From positions 1 through 15,980 of the forward strand of contig CAJTLS010000017.1 in assembly GCA_910577295.1 (NCBI GenBank): DNA of 15,980 nt, read 5' to 3'. Below are positions 9,041-15,644 of the stretch, piece after piece. The position numbers and the translations under genes were made by a program. The notes beneath the pieces are model-generated. The model was not told the origin of the DNA. It saw only the letters and a program-made list of their open reading frames with translations, and made no database searches. Every line of letters begins with the position of its first letter. The first letter of the stretch is position 1. This DNA comes from an uncultured Eubacterium sp. GTDB taxonomy: Bacteria; Bacillota; Clostridia; Lachnospirales; Lachnospiraceae.

Positions 9041-9132
9041 GAAAGACCGCCCTGTGCGGAGCAAGAATCAGCGAAGCTGATTCTTAGAGAACTTTAGTTC
9101 TTTGCGGCGCGGTTTTTAGTCGCCGCTTTTTT
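9041..9132 (+). ncRNA. Candidate structured leader RNA ahead of the 9162 gene
   Basis: Three hairpins abut with no spacer: AAGAATCAGC/GCTGATTCTT (9063-9072 with 9076-9085, loop GAA), AGAGAAC/GTTCTTT (9086-9092 with 9097-9103, loop TTTA, one G-T), and the terminator stem that begins at 9104. A small CCGC/GCGG hairpin sits upstream (9047-9059). Alternatively AAAGACCGC (9042-9050) can pair over 9 positions with GCGGTTTTT (9109-9117), closing a three-way junction around the first two hairpins; this would occupy the terminator loop and so act as an antiterminator. I match it to no known riboswitch class. It could also be a copy of a palindromic intergenic repeat. Confidence 0.45.
9104..9132 (+). 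terminator. Intrinsic terminator just before the 9162 gene
   Basis: GCGGCG (9104-9109) pairs with CGCCGC (9121-9126) around an 11-base loop, followed by six T (9127-9132). It can end the prpC-rpe operon. It lies only 29 bases before the next start codon, so it may also be a conditional terminator for that gene. Confidence 0.75.
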
Positions 9133-9161
9133 GTCAATGGATGGAATGAGGAGGGATTGAT

Positions 9162-10007
9162 ATGGGGATTGGTATTGGCGGTTTTCGCTCAAACATGAGG
9201 ACAATTACACTGAAAAGAGCGGATGGAACGGTTGTTGGTACGATAAGCCGTTCATGTGGCAAAGAAAAAAAGAAGATGAAAAAAGCTGGATATAATTTTA
9301 AAGGCTTTTCAGCCCAGTTGATGAGAACGAAAACATCGGTGAATGCGGGACAGCTTGTGGTTCGAGCCAGAGAGCAGGTTGCCGTTCTTCGCAGAAGATT
9401 GTCAACGGGTGATTATGACGAAGAGGAATTGCGGAATGCGATTATGCATGCAGAACAAATGGCGAGGATTGCCAAAAAGCGGATGAAGCATTTGAAAGAA
9501 GAAGAGGACGCAAAAGATAAGGGGGCATATTGCGAGACCGATTGGGAGAAAGAAGACAAAGGGGATATGCAAACCTTTTTGGAAGAAATGCCAACGGAAG
9601 ATATGGCTGAAATCAGTCAGGAGGAGATGGAGCAGATGCTCCGTGAGCTTCAGAGCCAGATGGAAGAGCTTATGAAAGAAGTAGAGGAAGAGAGTGGTTT
9701 GGAAGACCTTGACGAACTGATGCCGGCCGGGAAGACAAATATGGACGCTCAGGAGTTGGAGCAATTAAAAAAGAAACACCGTGCGGAAGAACTGCGGGAG
9801 ATTTTGGAAGCGGATATGAAATATTTGAAAGCCGTGTTTGACAGACTTGCGAAAGAGAAGCAGAAAGGAGTTTCCTTTGGCGCCAGCGATGGCGGTAGCA
9901 GCAGCAACGTAGGGGTATCGTTGGAAATTGGCGGCATGGAGATGCCGGTTTCCGCACCAGAAGTATCGGTGGCGGTTGAGGGAGCCAGTTTAGACCAATT
10001 AGTTTGA
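9162..10007 (+). CDS. Uncharacterised Glu/Lys-rich coiled-coil protein
   Basis: I do not recognise a named family, although the N-terminal part resembles uncharacterised proteins I associate with Lachnospiraceae. Of 281 residues, 1-35 are short and strand-like with GIGIGG. About 35-115 are basic and helical (KAGYNFKGFSAQLMRTKTS then a run ending ARIAKKRMKHLKEEE), including a TGDYDEEEL turn between two helices. About 115-240 are strongly acidic helices with heptad-like Leu/Met spacing, probably a coiled coil. The tail (about 240-281) is Gly/Ser/Val-rich without charge runs. There is no signal peptide, membrane segment or catalytic motif, so it is probably cytoplasmic. GAGGAGGG at 9148-9154 fixes ATG 9162. 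No promoter fits between the upstream terminator and this site, so transcription must come through the structured leader. Confidence 0.8.
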   Translation: MGIGIGGFRSNMRTITLKRADGTVVGTISRSCGKEKKKMKKAGYNFKGFSAQLMRTKTSVNAGQLVVRAREQVAVLRRRLSTGDYDEEELRNAIMHAEQMARIAKKRMKHLKEEEDAKDKGAYCETDWEKEDKGDMQTFLEEMPTEDMAEISQEEMEQMLRELQSQMEELMKEVEEESGLEDLDELMPAGKTNMDAQELEQLKKKHRAEELREILEADMKYLKAVFDRLAKEKQKGVSFGASDGGSSSNVGVSLEIGGMEMPVSAPEVSVAVEGASLDQLV

Positions 10008-10043
10008 CAACAGGCTGGATTGTTATATTAACAAAAAGCAGAT

Positions 10044-10089
10044 AAAAAGAGACTACGCATTGTCATGGGGCATGGTAGTTTCTTTTTTT
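10044..10089 (+). terminator. Intrinsic terminator after the coiled-coil gene
   Basis: AAAAAGAGACTAC (10044-10056) pairs with GTAGTTTCTTTTT (10075-10087) with one G-T wobble. Inside, CATG/CATG around GGG can form a small extra hairpin (10064-10074). The T tract runs to 10089. The A-rich upstream arm could make it work in both directions. Confidence 0.75.
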
Positions 10090-10173
10090 GAGAGGGAAAG
10101 GATGGATTAGAGAAAAATAAAACGGGCAGAAAGAAGATTCTGAAAGTCACCGGAGGCTGTTGAAACTTAGCGG

Positions 10174-10202
10174 TTGTGGCAATACTATATATGTGATATG
10201 AT
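10174..10202 (+). promoter_or_regulatory. Probable promoter of the SDR gene
   Basis: TTGTGG (10174-10179) and TATGAT (10197-10202) are separated by 17 bases, about 50 bases before the TTG start at 10251. An overlapping alternative uses TTGAAA at 10160. No other gene or hairpin is evident between the terminator at 10089 and this site. Confidence 0.4.
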
Positions 10203-10250
10203 GATGAAAATATAAAATGCAATTTATATATATGGTATGGGAGGAAGACG

Positions 10251-11027
10251 TTGAGTAAGAAAAAGATAGCTCTTGTGACCGGTGCAAGCAGCGGATTAGG
10301 CAGAGAATTTGTAAGAAAGTTATTAGAAGAGGATGTAGAGGAAATATGGGCGGTTGCCAGAAATAAAGAGAAGTTGGAAAAATTGATATATGATTACGGG
10401 GAGCGGATAAAGATTTTTCCTATGGATTTGACGGTGCGGGAAAATATCGCTCATTTGCAGCAAAGACTGGCCGCTGAGGGAGATATATCTATCCGCTTTC
10501 TTGTGAATAATGCCGGATTTGCCAAGTTTTGTTCCTATTATGACATCAGTGTGGAAGAATCTCTGAATATGATGGATTTAAACATGGGCGCGGTTGTCGC
10601 GCTCGGTCTCGTCTGCATTCCCTATATGGAGTCAGGCAGCTATATGATAAATATTGCTTCTCTGGCAGCTTTTTTTCCGTTGCCTTACCAGAATATATAC
10701 AGTTCCACAAAAGCCTTTGTGAGAAATTATACAAGAGCGTTGAATGTGGAATTAAAAGACAAGAAGATTCATGCTATTGCTGTATGTCCGGGGTGGATAA
10801 AAACCGAACTGTATGAGCGCGCCATGATAGGGGCCAAAAAGGGAACGACGGTTTTTTCTGCGATGACAGAGCCGGAGGTAGTTGTCGGGAAAGCGCTGAA
10901 AGATGCTAAAAAAGGAAGAGATATATCCGTTTATGGAGCTTTTGCCAAGTCTGCACATTTTTTCGCTAAAATAATCCCCCAGCGGATAGTTATGAAGCTT
11001 TGGGTAAGAATGCAGAAACTTAACTAA
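10251..11027 (+). CDS. Short-chain dehydrogenase/reductase (SDR family)
   Basis: Cytoplasmic NAD(P)-dependent oxidoreductase of the classical SDR type; the substrate cannot be told from sequence. Seen: the nucleotide-binding TGASSGLG (10-17), NNAG (86-89), catalytic triad S137, Y150, K154 (YSSTK), and the PGWIKTE loop after strand 6. The basic residues near the N-terminus and the R after the glycine motif would suit NADP, but this is weak. Length 258 aa is typical. The start is TTG at 10251, 6 bases after GGGAGG (10240-10245); the nearby ATGs at 10232 and 10237 are out of frame. A second gene follows after 42 bases with no terminator, so the two are probably co-transcribed. Confidence 0.93.
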   Translation: MSKKKIALVTGASSGLGREFVRKLLEEDVEEIWAVARNKEKLEKLIYDYGERIKIFPMDLTVRENIAHLQQRLAAEGDISIRFLVNNAGFAKFCSYYDISVEESLNMMDLNMGAVVALGLVCIPYMESGSYMINIASLAAFFPLPYQNIYSSTKAFVRNYTRALNVELKDKKIHAIAVCPGWIKTELYERAMIGAKKGTTVFSAMTEPEVVVGKALKDAKKGRDISVYGAFAKSAHFFAKIIPQRIVMKLWVRMQKLN

Positions 11028-11069
11028 TTTAAAGAAAAAATAATTAACATTTAAGGGGGAGTAGATAGT

Positions 11070-11780
11070 ATGGCGTCATGGGTAACGCACTTAATGATAG
11101 CAGATAAAGTGCTGGAGAGGTTTTCTGGATTGGACAGGCGTGGTTTTTGCGTGGGGAATATAGCTCCGGATTGTAATGTGGAAAATGAAGACTGGACGGA
11201 ATTTACACCATCCCGCGAGGTGACGCATTGGATGTCAGCAGAAAGAAAAAAGGCATCGGACTGTGACAGGTTTTTTAAGGAATATATTGAGAACAGAAGA
11301 CAGGAAATAGAGACGAAAGAGGAATATTCGTTTCTTATGGGCTACTATTCTCATCTGATTACAGATGCGGAATTTCAGAGATTTATTCGTGATGAAGGAC
11401 GTGTTGCCGCTGCATGGAAACGAATTAAACAATGTCCTGCCCTATTGGAAAAATCATCGGGTATGCCGGAAAACTGGGATTCGGTAAAACGATTATTAAA
11501 TCAAAACGATAGAATGAAAGATATTTATTCGATAGAGGCAGAATATCTGCAACAGCATCCCGAGTCGGGGTATTTTACGGAGATACTAAAGCTCTCGGAT
11601 TTTCCCAATTATATTGATTATTTTCCCGAGGGGGCAATTGTCCGCAAGATAGGAGTCATGGGTTATATTCCGCAAAGAGAAGTAAGTGAGTATTCGTATC
11701 TGGCAATTTCAGAGGATGAGTATAAATGTTTTGTAAATAGGGCGGCAGAGCTGGTTGTTGAGGCATTTCATCAAGCTTAA
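11070..11780 (+). CDS. Zinc-dependent phospholipase C-like protein, intracellular
   Basis: The 236-residue protein carries the spaced ligand pattern seen in the zinc-dependent phospholipase C / S1-nuclease fold: W4 and H7 (WVTH), D34 in GNIAPDC, H53 in REVTHW, and H95-x3-D99 in GYYSHLITD. The later His/Glu pair of secreted phospholipases is not visible and there is no signal peptide, so it is likely a cytoplasmic hydrolase of unknown substrate rather than a toxin. AGGGGGAG (11054-11061) supports ATG 11070. It follows the SDR gene by 42 bases. The family assignment rests on motif pattern alone. Confidence 0.7.
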   Translation: MASWVTHLMIADKVLERFSGLDRRGFCVGNIAPDCNVENEDWTEFTPSREVTHWMSAERKKASDCDRFFKEYIENRRQEIETKEEYSFLMGYYSHLITDAEFQRFIRDEGRVAAAWKRIKQCPALLEKSSGMPENWDSVKRLLNQNDRMKDIYSIEAEYLQQHPESGYFTEILKLSDFPNYIDYFPEGAIVRKIGVMGYIPQREVSEYSYLAISEDEYKCFVNRAAELVVEAFHQA

Positions 11781-11807
11781 ACGGGCGGTTTTCATCACTA
11801 CTGGTAA

Positions 11808-11837
11808 TTGACTTTGTTGATGATAATATGCTATAAT
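11808..11837 (+). promoter_or_regulatory. Promoter of the metalloprotease operon leader
   Basis: TTGACT (11808-11813) and a perfect TATAAT (11832-11837) are spaced by 18 bases. Transcription would begin near 11844, giving a leader of about 180 bases before the protease start. It is the best promoter match in the window. Confidence 0.7.
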
Positions 11838-11960
11838 TTATATAAAACATTTGATACAAAAAATGAAAAATCTATCGGATATAATGTATACATATTTTTA
11901 GATAAAGTGGGTGTTGTTAAAATTTACACACCTTTACAGAGGACGAACTTTTTGATAAGC

Positions 11961-12001
11961 AAAAAAAACCACAGAAGGGTTGTTCCTTTTGTGGTTTTTT
12001 T
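11961..12001 (+). terminator. Strong terminator inside the protease leader (possible attenuator)
   Basis: The A-rich arm 11962-11978 (ending CCACAGAAGG) pairs with CCTTTTGTGG and the following T run (11985-12001) around a 6-base loop, with a single G-T wobble. The poly-A/poly-T arms make it bidirectional. It lies about 120 bases after the promoter and 24 bases before the ATG at 12026, with AGGAGG in between, so no other promoter fits. The leader upstream shows only a weak hairpin (GGGTGT 11909-11914 with ACACCT 11928-11933); I see no clear antiterminator. Confidence 0.85.
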
Positions 12002-12025
12002 AATAAAAAACATAGGAGGAAAAAA

Positions 12026-14425
12026 ATGAAAAACAGAAAAGAAGTGAGATGGAAATCTGTTCTTTTATCGTTTGCGCTTATTATCAGTATGTTCCCAATG
12101 ATGCCGATACGAGCGGCAGAAACGACAGAAGTAAAGGTATTCATCACGGAGGGAACTTTAGGGCATGCGCTGAACCGAAGTATGACGGTCGGAGAAGTGA
12201 GAGCAGGCTGGGGAATCGAACTCAATAAAAAGAGAACGGTAAAGTCTGCTGTCTGGAGCAGCAGTGACACCAGTATTCTGACGGTAGAGGGAAATAATCA
12301 GCAAGCTACGGTGAAAACGCACAAGGAAGGCACAGCAAAAATCTTTCTTACGGTAGTTACCAATGAGAACGAGACAGTAAAGCATGATTGTATCGTGTCT
12401 TCCATTACAAATTTGCCAGAAGCAGAGAAAGCGGCGGGGTATGTTAAGAGCAAGGCGACTTTCTACCGCGGCGCCAGTACAGAATGTGAGGTACGCAATA
12501 CAGCAAAGGCGAATCAGAAATTGACGGTAATTGCTCTATGTGGTGATTATTATCGGGTGAAGCTGCCAGAAAGTTATGATTTTAATGATACGTTAAATCA
12601 GGATACGGCTTATGCCAAAAAAGCAGAGATAGAGATTCCGGTTGTATCCGTACAATTCAATAATGCAGATACAGAAACTGTCCTTGCAATCGGTGAGAAA
12701 AAAGAGTTATCGGTTACTACTCTGCCTGCATTGGCGACACGAAAAAAGATAGAGTGGTCAAGTAGTAATGCAAACGTAGTTCGTATCAGTGAACAAGGTG
12801 AAATCACAGCAATCCGGAAAGGAACGGCAAACATACAAGTCAGGGAAGTATACAGCGGAACTACAAACAGTATTACTATACAGGTAAAGCCTGATTTTAT
12901 AGCGGCCTCTGCAAACCGGCAAAAGGTATCAATTACGTTAAAAAAGGATAATGACTGGGGTGGTAATTATCTGGCATGGAATAAACCTGACGGCGTCAGC
13001 TATTTCAAAATCTATGCCGGAAGTAAGAAGAAAAAGCAGAGCAAGGTAAAATATAAGGCAACAAAAACAACGAAAAAATCATATAACCATACAAAGTTAG
13101 AAAAGGGGAAAAAATACTACTACTATGTAAAAGCTTATAATCAGATGGGTAAATGTCTCGCTACCAGTAATAAGGTAAAAATCAAAGCCAGTGCACCAAG
13201 TATCACTGTTGAGGCATTTGATTATAAGAGATTAAAAATCACATGGAAAGCGAAAAAGAGTAAACACACAAAGGGAATCAGCGGTTATCGTATTTATCGA
13301 AGTAATCGCGCTAAGGGTACCTATAAGTGCATAAAACGTATTAATTCAAAAAAGACAACGACTTGGAATAATAACAATTTACCGGGAAATAAGACTTTTT
13401 ATTATAAGGTCTGTGCATTCAAAAAGAAGGGGAAGAAAAGGGTAAACGGGGCAATGAGCGATTTTGCATCTGCACAGGTATATCCGGCTACTGTTGATGA
13501 AAAGACCAATTGGGATTGTTTTATGCGCAATGCGAACGACTGGAAAGGCGTACATATGGAATGGGGAGAGTTCTCTGCGGAAGAATCTACTCAAAAGATG
13601 AAAGATTTTTCCCTGTCGAATGATGGGGAAACATACTACCCCTGTATAAAATATCATCTGACGCCGAAAACATTATACATTCATTTGTATGTAGAATTTT
13701 GCACCTATGGAGACAACGGCCGCAAAGGGCCCGTTCGGGATGAACAATTTACATATAAAGGAGCACCAAAAGGGGGAACATATTGTTACGAATTCAAAGA
13801 GGGAGTAAAAGACGCTTATTCCATACATGTACAAGGTAATGAAAATGATTTTGCCGCAGGTGTGCAGTTTGATACAAAATTAGTATTTCACGAAAAGGGA
13901 ACTGGTTCCTACAATAAGAACCAGACATTTATGTGGATAGGAATAGGCGGCGAATGTAAGAATTTTGAACAATGTAGCTCCCGATACTGGTTTCATACTT
14001 ATGCTTTGTTTGGATGGCAGATGTTGTCTAACGATGGTGCTATTTTTGTATATATGCCAACGAATACACAGTTAGTCAAAAGCAATGTTTTGGAAGAAAC
14101 CCGTATTAGCTACAGAGCTACTGCTGCGCATGAAATGGGTCATGCCCTAGGACTGGATGATGCTTACAAGAGAATGGGTGTCAGCCAATTATATCGAAAT
14201 CATGAGACTTGTGTTTATTCTATTAAAGAGGACAGGTGGACAAATATAATGGAACATAGTAGAGATAATCTATCCATGACAGCTAATGATATCGAGATGT
14301 TGCTGCTTGCCTACGGAGAGGTAAATCAACATAAAGATGATTCTCTTCAACATTATCGGGATTATGGTAAACATACAGTATCGGATGCAATTCAAATAAG
14401 AAAGGATGAGTATGATGATAAATAG
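12026..14425 (+). CDS. Secreted metzincin-like metalloprotease with Big2, SH3-like and Fn3 domains
   Basis: The product is an exported zinc protease of 799 aa; I know no named gene. A signal peptide with basic start and hydrophobic core ends near residue 30 (PIRA before AETTEV). Then come a Big2-like domain (about 34-132, with AVWSSSDTSILTV), an SH3-like segment (about 138-205), a second Big2 (about 208-288, IEWSSSNANVVRI), two lysine-rich Fn3-like domains (about 295-388 and 390-487) and the catalytic region (about 490-799). The zinc motif is H702-E703-x2-H706-x2-G709-x2-D712, the HExxHxxGxxD variant, and M742 in NIME is a likely Met-turn. Several cysteines in the catalytic part may form disulfides. 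It has no sorting signal, so retention may depend on the Fn3/Big2 modules. AGGAGG near 12013 fixes the start. Its end overlaps the next gene. Substrate unknown. Confidence 0.88.
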   Translation: MKNRKEVRWKSVLLSFALIISMFPMMPIRAAETTEVKVFITEGTLGHALNRSMTVGEVRAGWGIELNKKRTVKSAVWSSSDTSILTVEGNNQQATVKTHKEGTAKIFLTVVTNENETVKHDCIVSSITNLPEAEKAAGYVKSKATFYRGASTECEVRNTAKANQKLTVIALCGDYYRVKLPESYDFNDTLNQDTAYAKKAEIEIPVVSVQFNNADTETVLAIGEKKELSVTTLPALATRKKIEWSSSNANVVRISEQGEITAIRKGTANIQVREVYSGTTNSITIQVKPDFIAASANRQKVSITLKKDNDWGGNYLAWNKPDGVSYFKIYAGSKKKKQSKVKYKATKTTKKSYNHTKLEKGKKYYYYVKAYNQMGKCLATSNKVKIKASAPSITVEAFDYKRLKITWKAKKSKHTKGISGYRIYRSNRAKGTYKCIKRINSKKTTTWNNNNLPGNKTFYYKVCAFKKKGKKRVNGAMSDFASAQVYPATVDEKTNWDCFMRNANDWKGVHMEWGEFSAEESTQKMKDFSLSNDGETYYPCIKYHLTPKTLYIHLYVEFCTYGDNGRKGPVRDEQFTYKGAPKGGTYCYEFKEGVKDAYSIHVQGNENDFAAGVQFDTKLVFHEKGTGSYNKNQTFMWIGIGGECKNFEQCSSRYWFHTYALFGWQMLSNDGAIFVYMPTNTQLVKSNVLEETRISYRATAAHEMGHALGLDDAYKRMGVSQLYRNHETCVYSIKEDRWTNIMEHSRDNLSMTANDIEMLLLAYGEVNQHKDDSLQHYRDYGKHTVSDAIQIRKDEYDDK

Positions 14426-14718
14426 AAAATTAACTTCCATAGCGCTTCTTTTGTGCCTACTGTGTATGGGCAGTCCTTATCTGTATATAGCAGAGGCGAA
14501 TGAAACAGAAAGCGCTCAGCTCCGTACACCGGCCTTTGTCCGCGCCCGCAGTTACAAAGCAAAGAAAATAAAAATAACATGGAACAAAGTAGATGGCGCC
14601 GACGGCTATCAGGTTTATCAAAAGAAAAAACGTAAGTTTGTAAAGGTCGCAGAGGTAAACGCAAATAAGAAAAAATGGCTCAGTCCCAAAACAAAATCTT
14701 ATCAGACTTATATGGTGA
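14381..14718 (+). repeat. Tandem duplication, unit 1 (part matched within the window)
   Basis: Bases 14381-14718 match 15645-15980 in the same orientation at an offset of 1262-1265 bases. The unit includes the last 45 bases of the protease gene and the beginning of the companion gene. Small indels (one extra base near 15660, three bases missing after 15682) account for the changes in offset. Confidence 0.9.
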
Positions 14719-15500
14719 GAGCCTGCAAAAAGGTAAACGGTGCAGTACAATACAGCGGTTTCAGCTATACGGTAGGCGCCAAGCCGTATAAAAAGAACGC
14801 CAAAAAGGTCAATGCCGGGATGATTTATTCTAAAAAATACCAGTATAATATGGGTCTGTATGAGACTGCCGAGCCGGAAATCGTCATAGAGAAAAGTAAG
14901 TATTCGAAGAATAAGAAGGCGGTGGTGGTAAATACTTCTCTGCGCTGGTATTCCACAGATGAGAGTATTGTTACCGTAGACGAAAAAGGGGTACTTCATT
15001 CGCAGAAGACTACCGGACAGTGTCAGGTATATGCAAGAGCACATAATGGCAATTACACGAAGAAAATTGATGTGAACGTTTCCCGATATGCATATCCGGC
15101 CAAGTTTGAAAATTTGGAAAATACCCAGCCGGTGATGGAAGATTTTGTAAATAAGTATCAGGAGGACATGAAAGCAATCGCAGAGTATTTTGAATTTCAA
15201 ATAAAAAAAGGAACTTCAAAATACAGTATATTTAAGATTAGTGAGGACCGCACCCACATTGAAACAAAGTTGAGCGAAGAAGAGTATGCACCGGTGAAGC
15301 AGAACCTGTGGAATATCCTCAGTGATTATCCGAGGGATTTAGTGATTGGAGTAAACAGAGGCGTCAGTTTTGATTTATCTTATTATCCGTATCATATACG
15401 CTTAGTTTTCTTATCGATGGATTGTGAACTGGATCCTGAAGGCGCTTTCTTTATGATAGCTCCGCGCTGGATTTATAGTTTCTGGCAATACAACATTTAA
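14412..15500 (+). CDS. Secreted Fn3-Big2 companion protein, copy 1
   Basis: Exported protein of about 362 aa with no recognised enzymatic motif. The signal peptide ends at A-E-A before NETES (about residue 29). A lysine-rich Fn3-like domain follows (about 37-122, motif KITWNKVDGADGYQVYQ), then a Big2-like domain (about 125-225, SLRWYSTDESIVTV) and a unique C-terminal domain (about 230-362) rich in aromatics (SFDLSYYPYHIRL, RWIYSFWQYN). The N-terminal cysteines do not form a proper lipobox. Three in-frame ATGs exist (14406, 14412, 14415); AAGGA at 14402-14406 overlaps the first, so 14412 or 14415 is favoured. The start overlaps the end of the protease gene by 11-14 bases, implying co-translation and a related role, for example as inhibitor, adaptor or wall-associated partner (inference). 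A second copy follows. Confidence 0.85.
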   Translation: MMINRKLTSIALLLCLLCMGSPYLYIAEANETESAQLRTPAFVRARSYKAKKIKITWNKVDGADGYQVYQKKKRKFVKVAEVNANKKKWLSPKTKSYQTYMVRACKKVNGAVQYSGFSYTVGAKPYKKNAKKVNAGMIYSKKYQYNMGLYETAEPEIVIEKSKYSKNKKAVVVNTSLRWYSTDESIVTVDEKGVLHSQKTTGQCQVYARAHNGNYTKKIDVNVSRYAYPAKFENLENTQPVMEDFVNKYQEDMKAIAEYFEFQIKKGTSKYSIFKISEDRTHIETKLSEEEYAPVKQNLWNILSDYPRDLVIGVNRGVSFDLSYYPYHIRLVFLSMDCELDPEGAFFMIAPRWIYSFWQYNI

Positions 15501-15559
15501 TATCATTTTGGGTAGTATTCATTCTTTTAAATTTTCAGATATTTTTACAGTGGAGTTAG

Positions 15560-15600
15560 CCTGACGGTGGCAGGAAATGGGTTCAACCTGTCACCTCAGG
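15560..15600 (+). repeat. Imperfect palindrome / strong hairpin between the two companion copies
   Basis: CCTGA (15560-15564) pairs with TCAGG (15596-15600) and, after a bulged C, GGTGGCAGG (15566-15574) pairs with CCTGTCACC (15587-15595) with one G-T, leaving a 12-base loop. No T run follows, so it is not a standard terminator. It may stabilise or process a mRNA spanning the copies, or mark a recombination or insertion site. Confidence 0.6.
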
Positions 15601-15644
15601 ATAAGCCAGTAAATGCATTTTTATAAAGTAGTGACTATGGAGAA

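Noticed and set aside
8944..9161. Insertion sequence or transposon in the spacer
   Set aside because: No transposase fragment and no flanking target duplication; the palindromes are explained by RNA hairpins.
11070..11780. Secreted phospholipase toxin
   Set aside because: No signal peptide and an incomplete set of the classical zinc ligands.
11863..11901. 12-codon ORF as possible leader peptide of the protease
   Set aside because: It has no Shine-Dalgarno and no run of regulatory codons.
11903..12001. T-box or other known riboswitch in the protease leader
   Set aside because: A GGGTG stretch caught the eye, but the T-box sequence GGTGGNACCGCG and its specifier structure are absent; no other known consensus is recognisable.
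11808..12029. Plus-strand ORF of 73 codons upstream of the protease
   Set aside because: Its start is the -35 hexamer of the promoter and it runs through the terminator hairpin, so it cannot be translated as drawn.
14415..14501. Lipoprotein signal in the companion proteins
   Set aside because: Cysteines occur in the hydrophobic core, but no L-[A/S/T]-[G/A]-C lipobox is formed; the AEA and SKA sites fit signal peptidase I better.
14457..15200. Long antisense ORF (247 codons, minus strand) across the companion gene
   Set aside because: It lies wholly opposite a gene with signal peptide and recognisable domains, has no ribosome binding site, and is rich in Cys/Ile/His as expected of the complement of lysine-rich codons.
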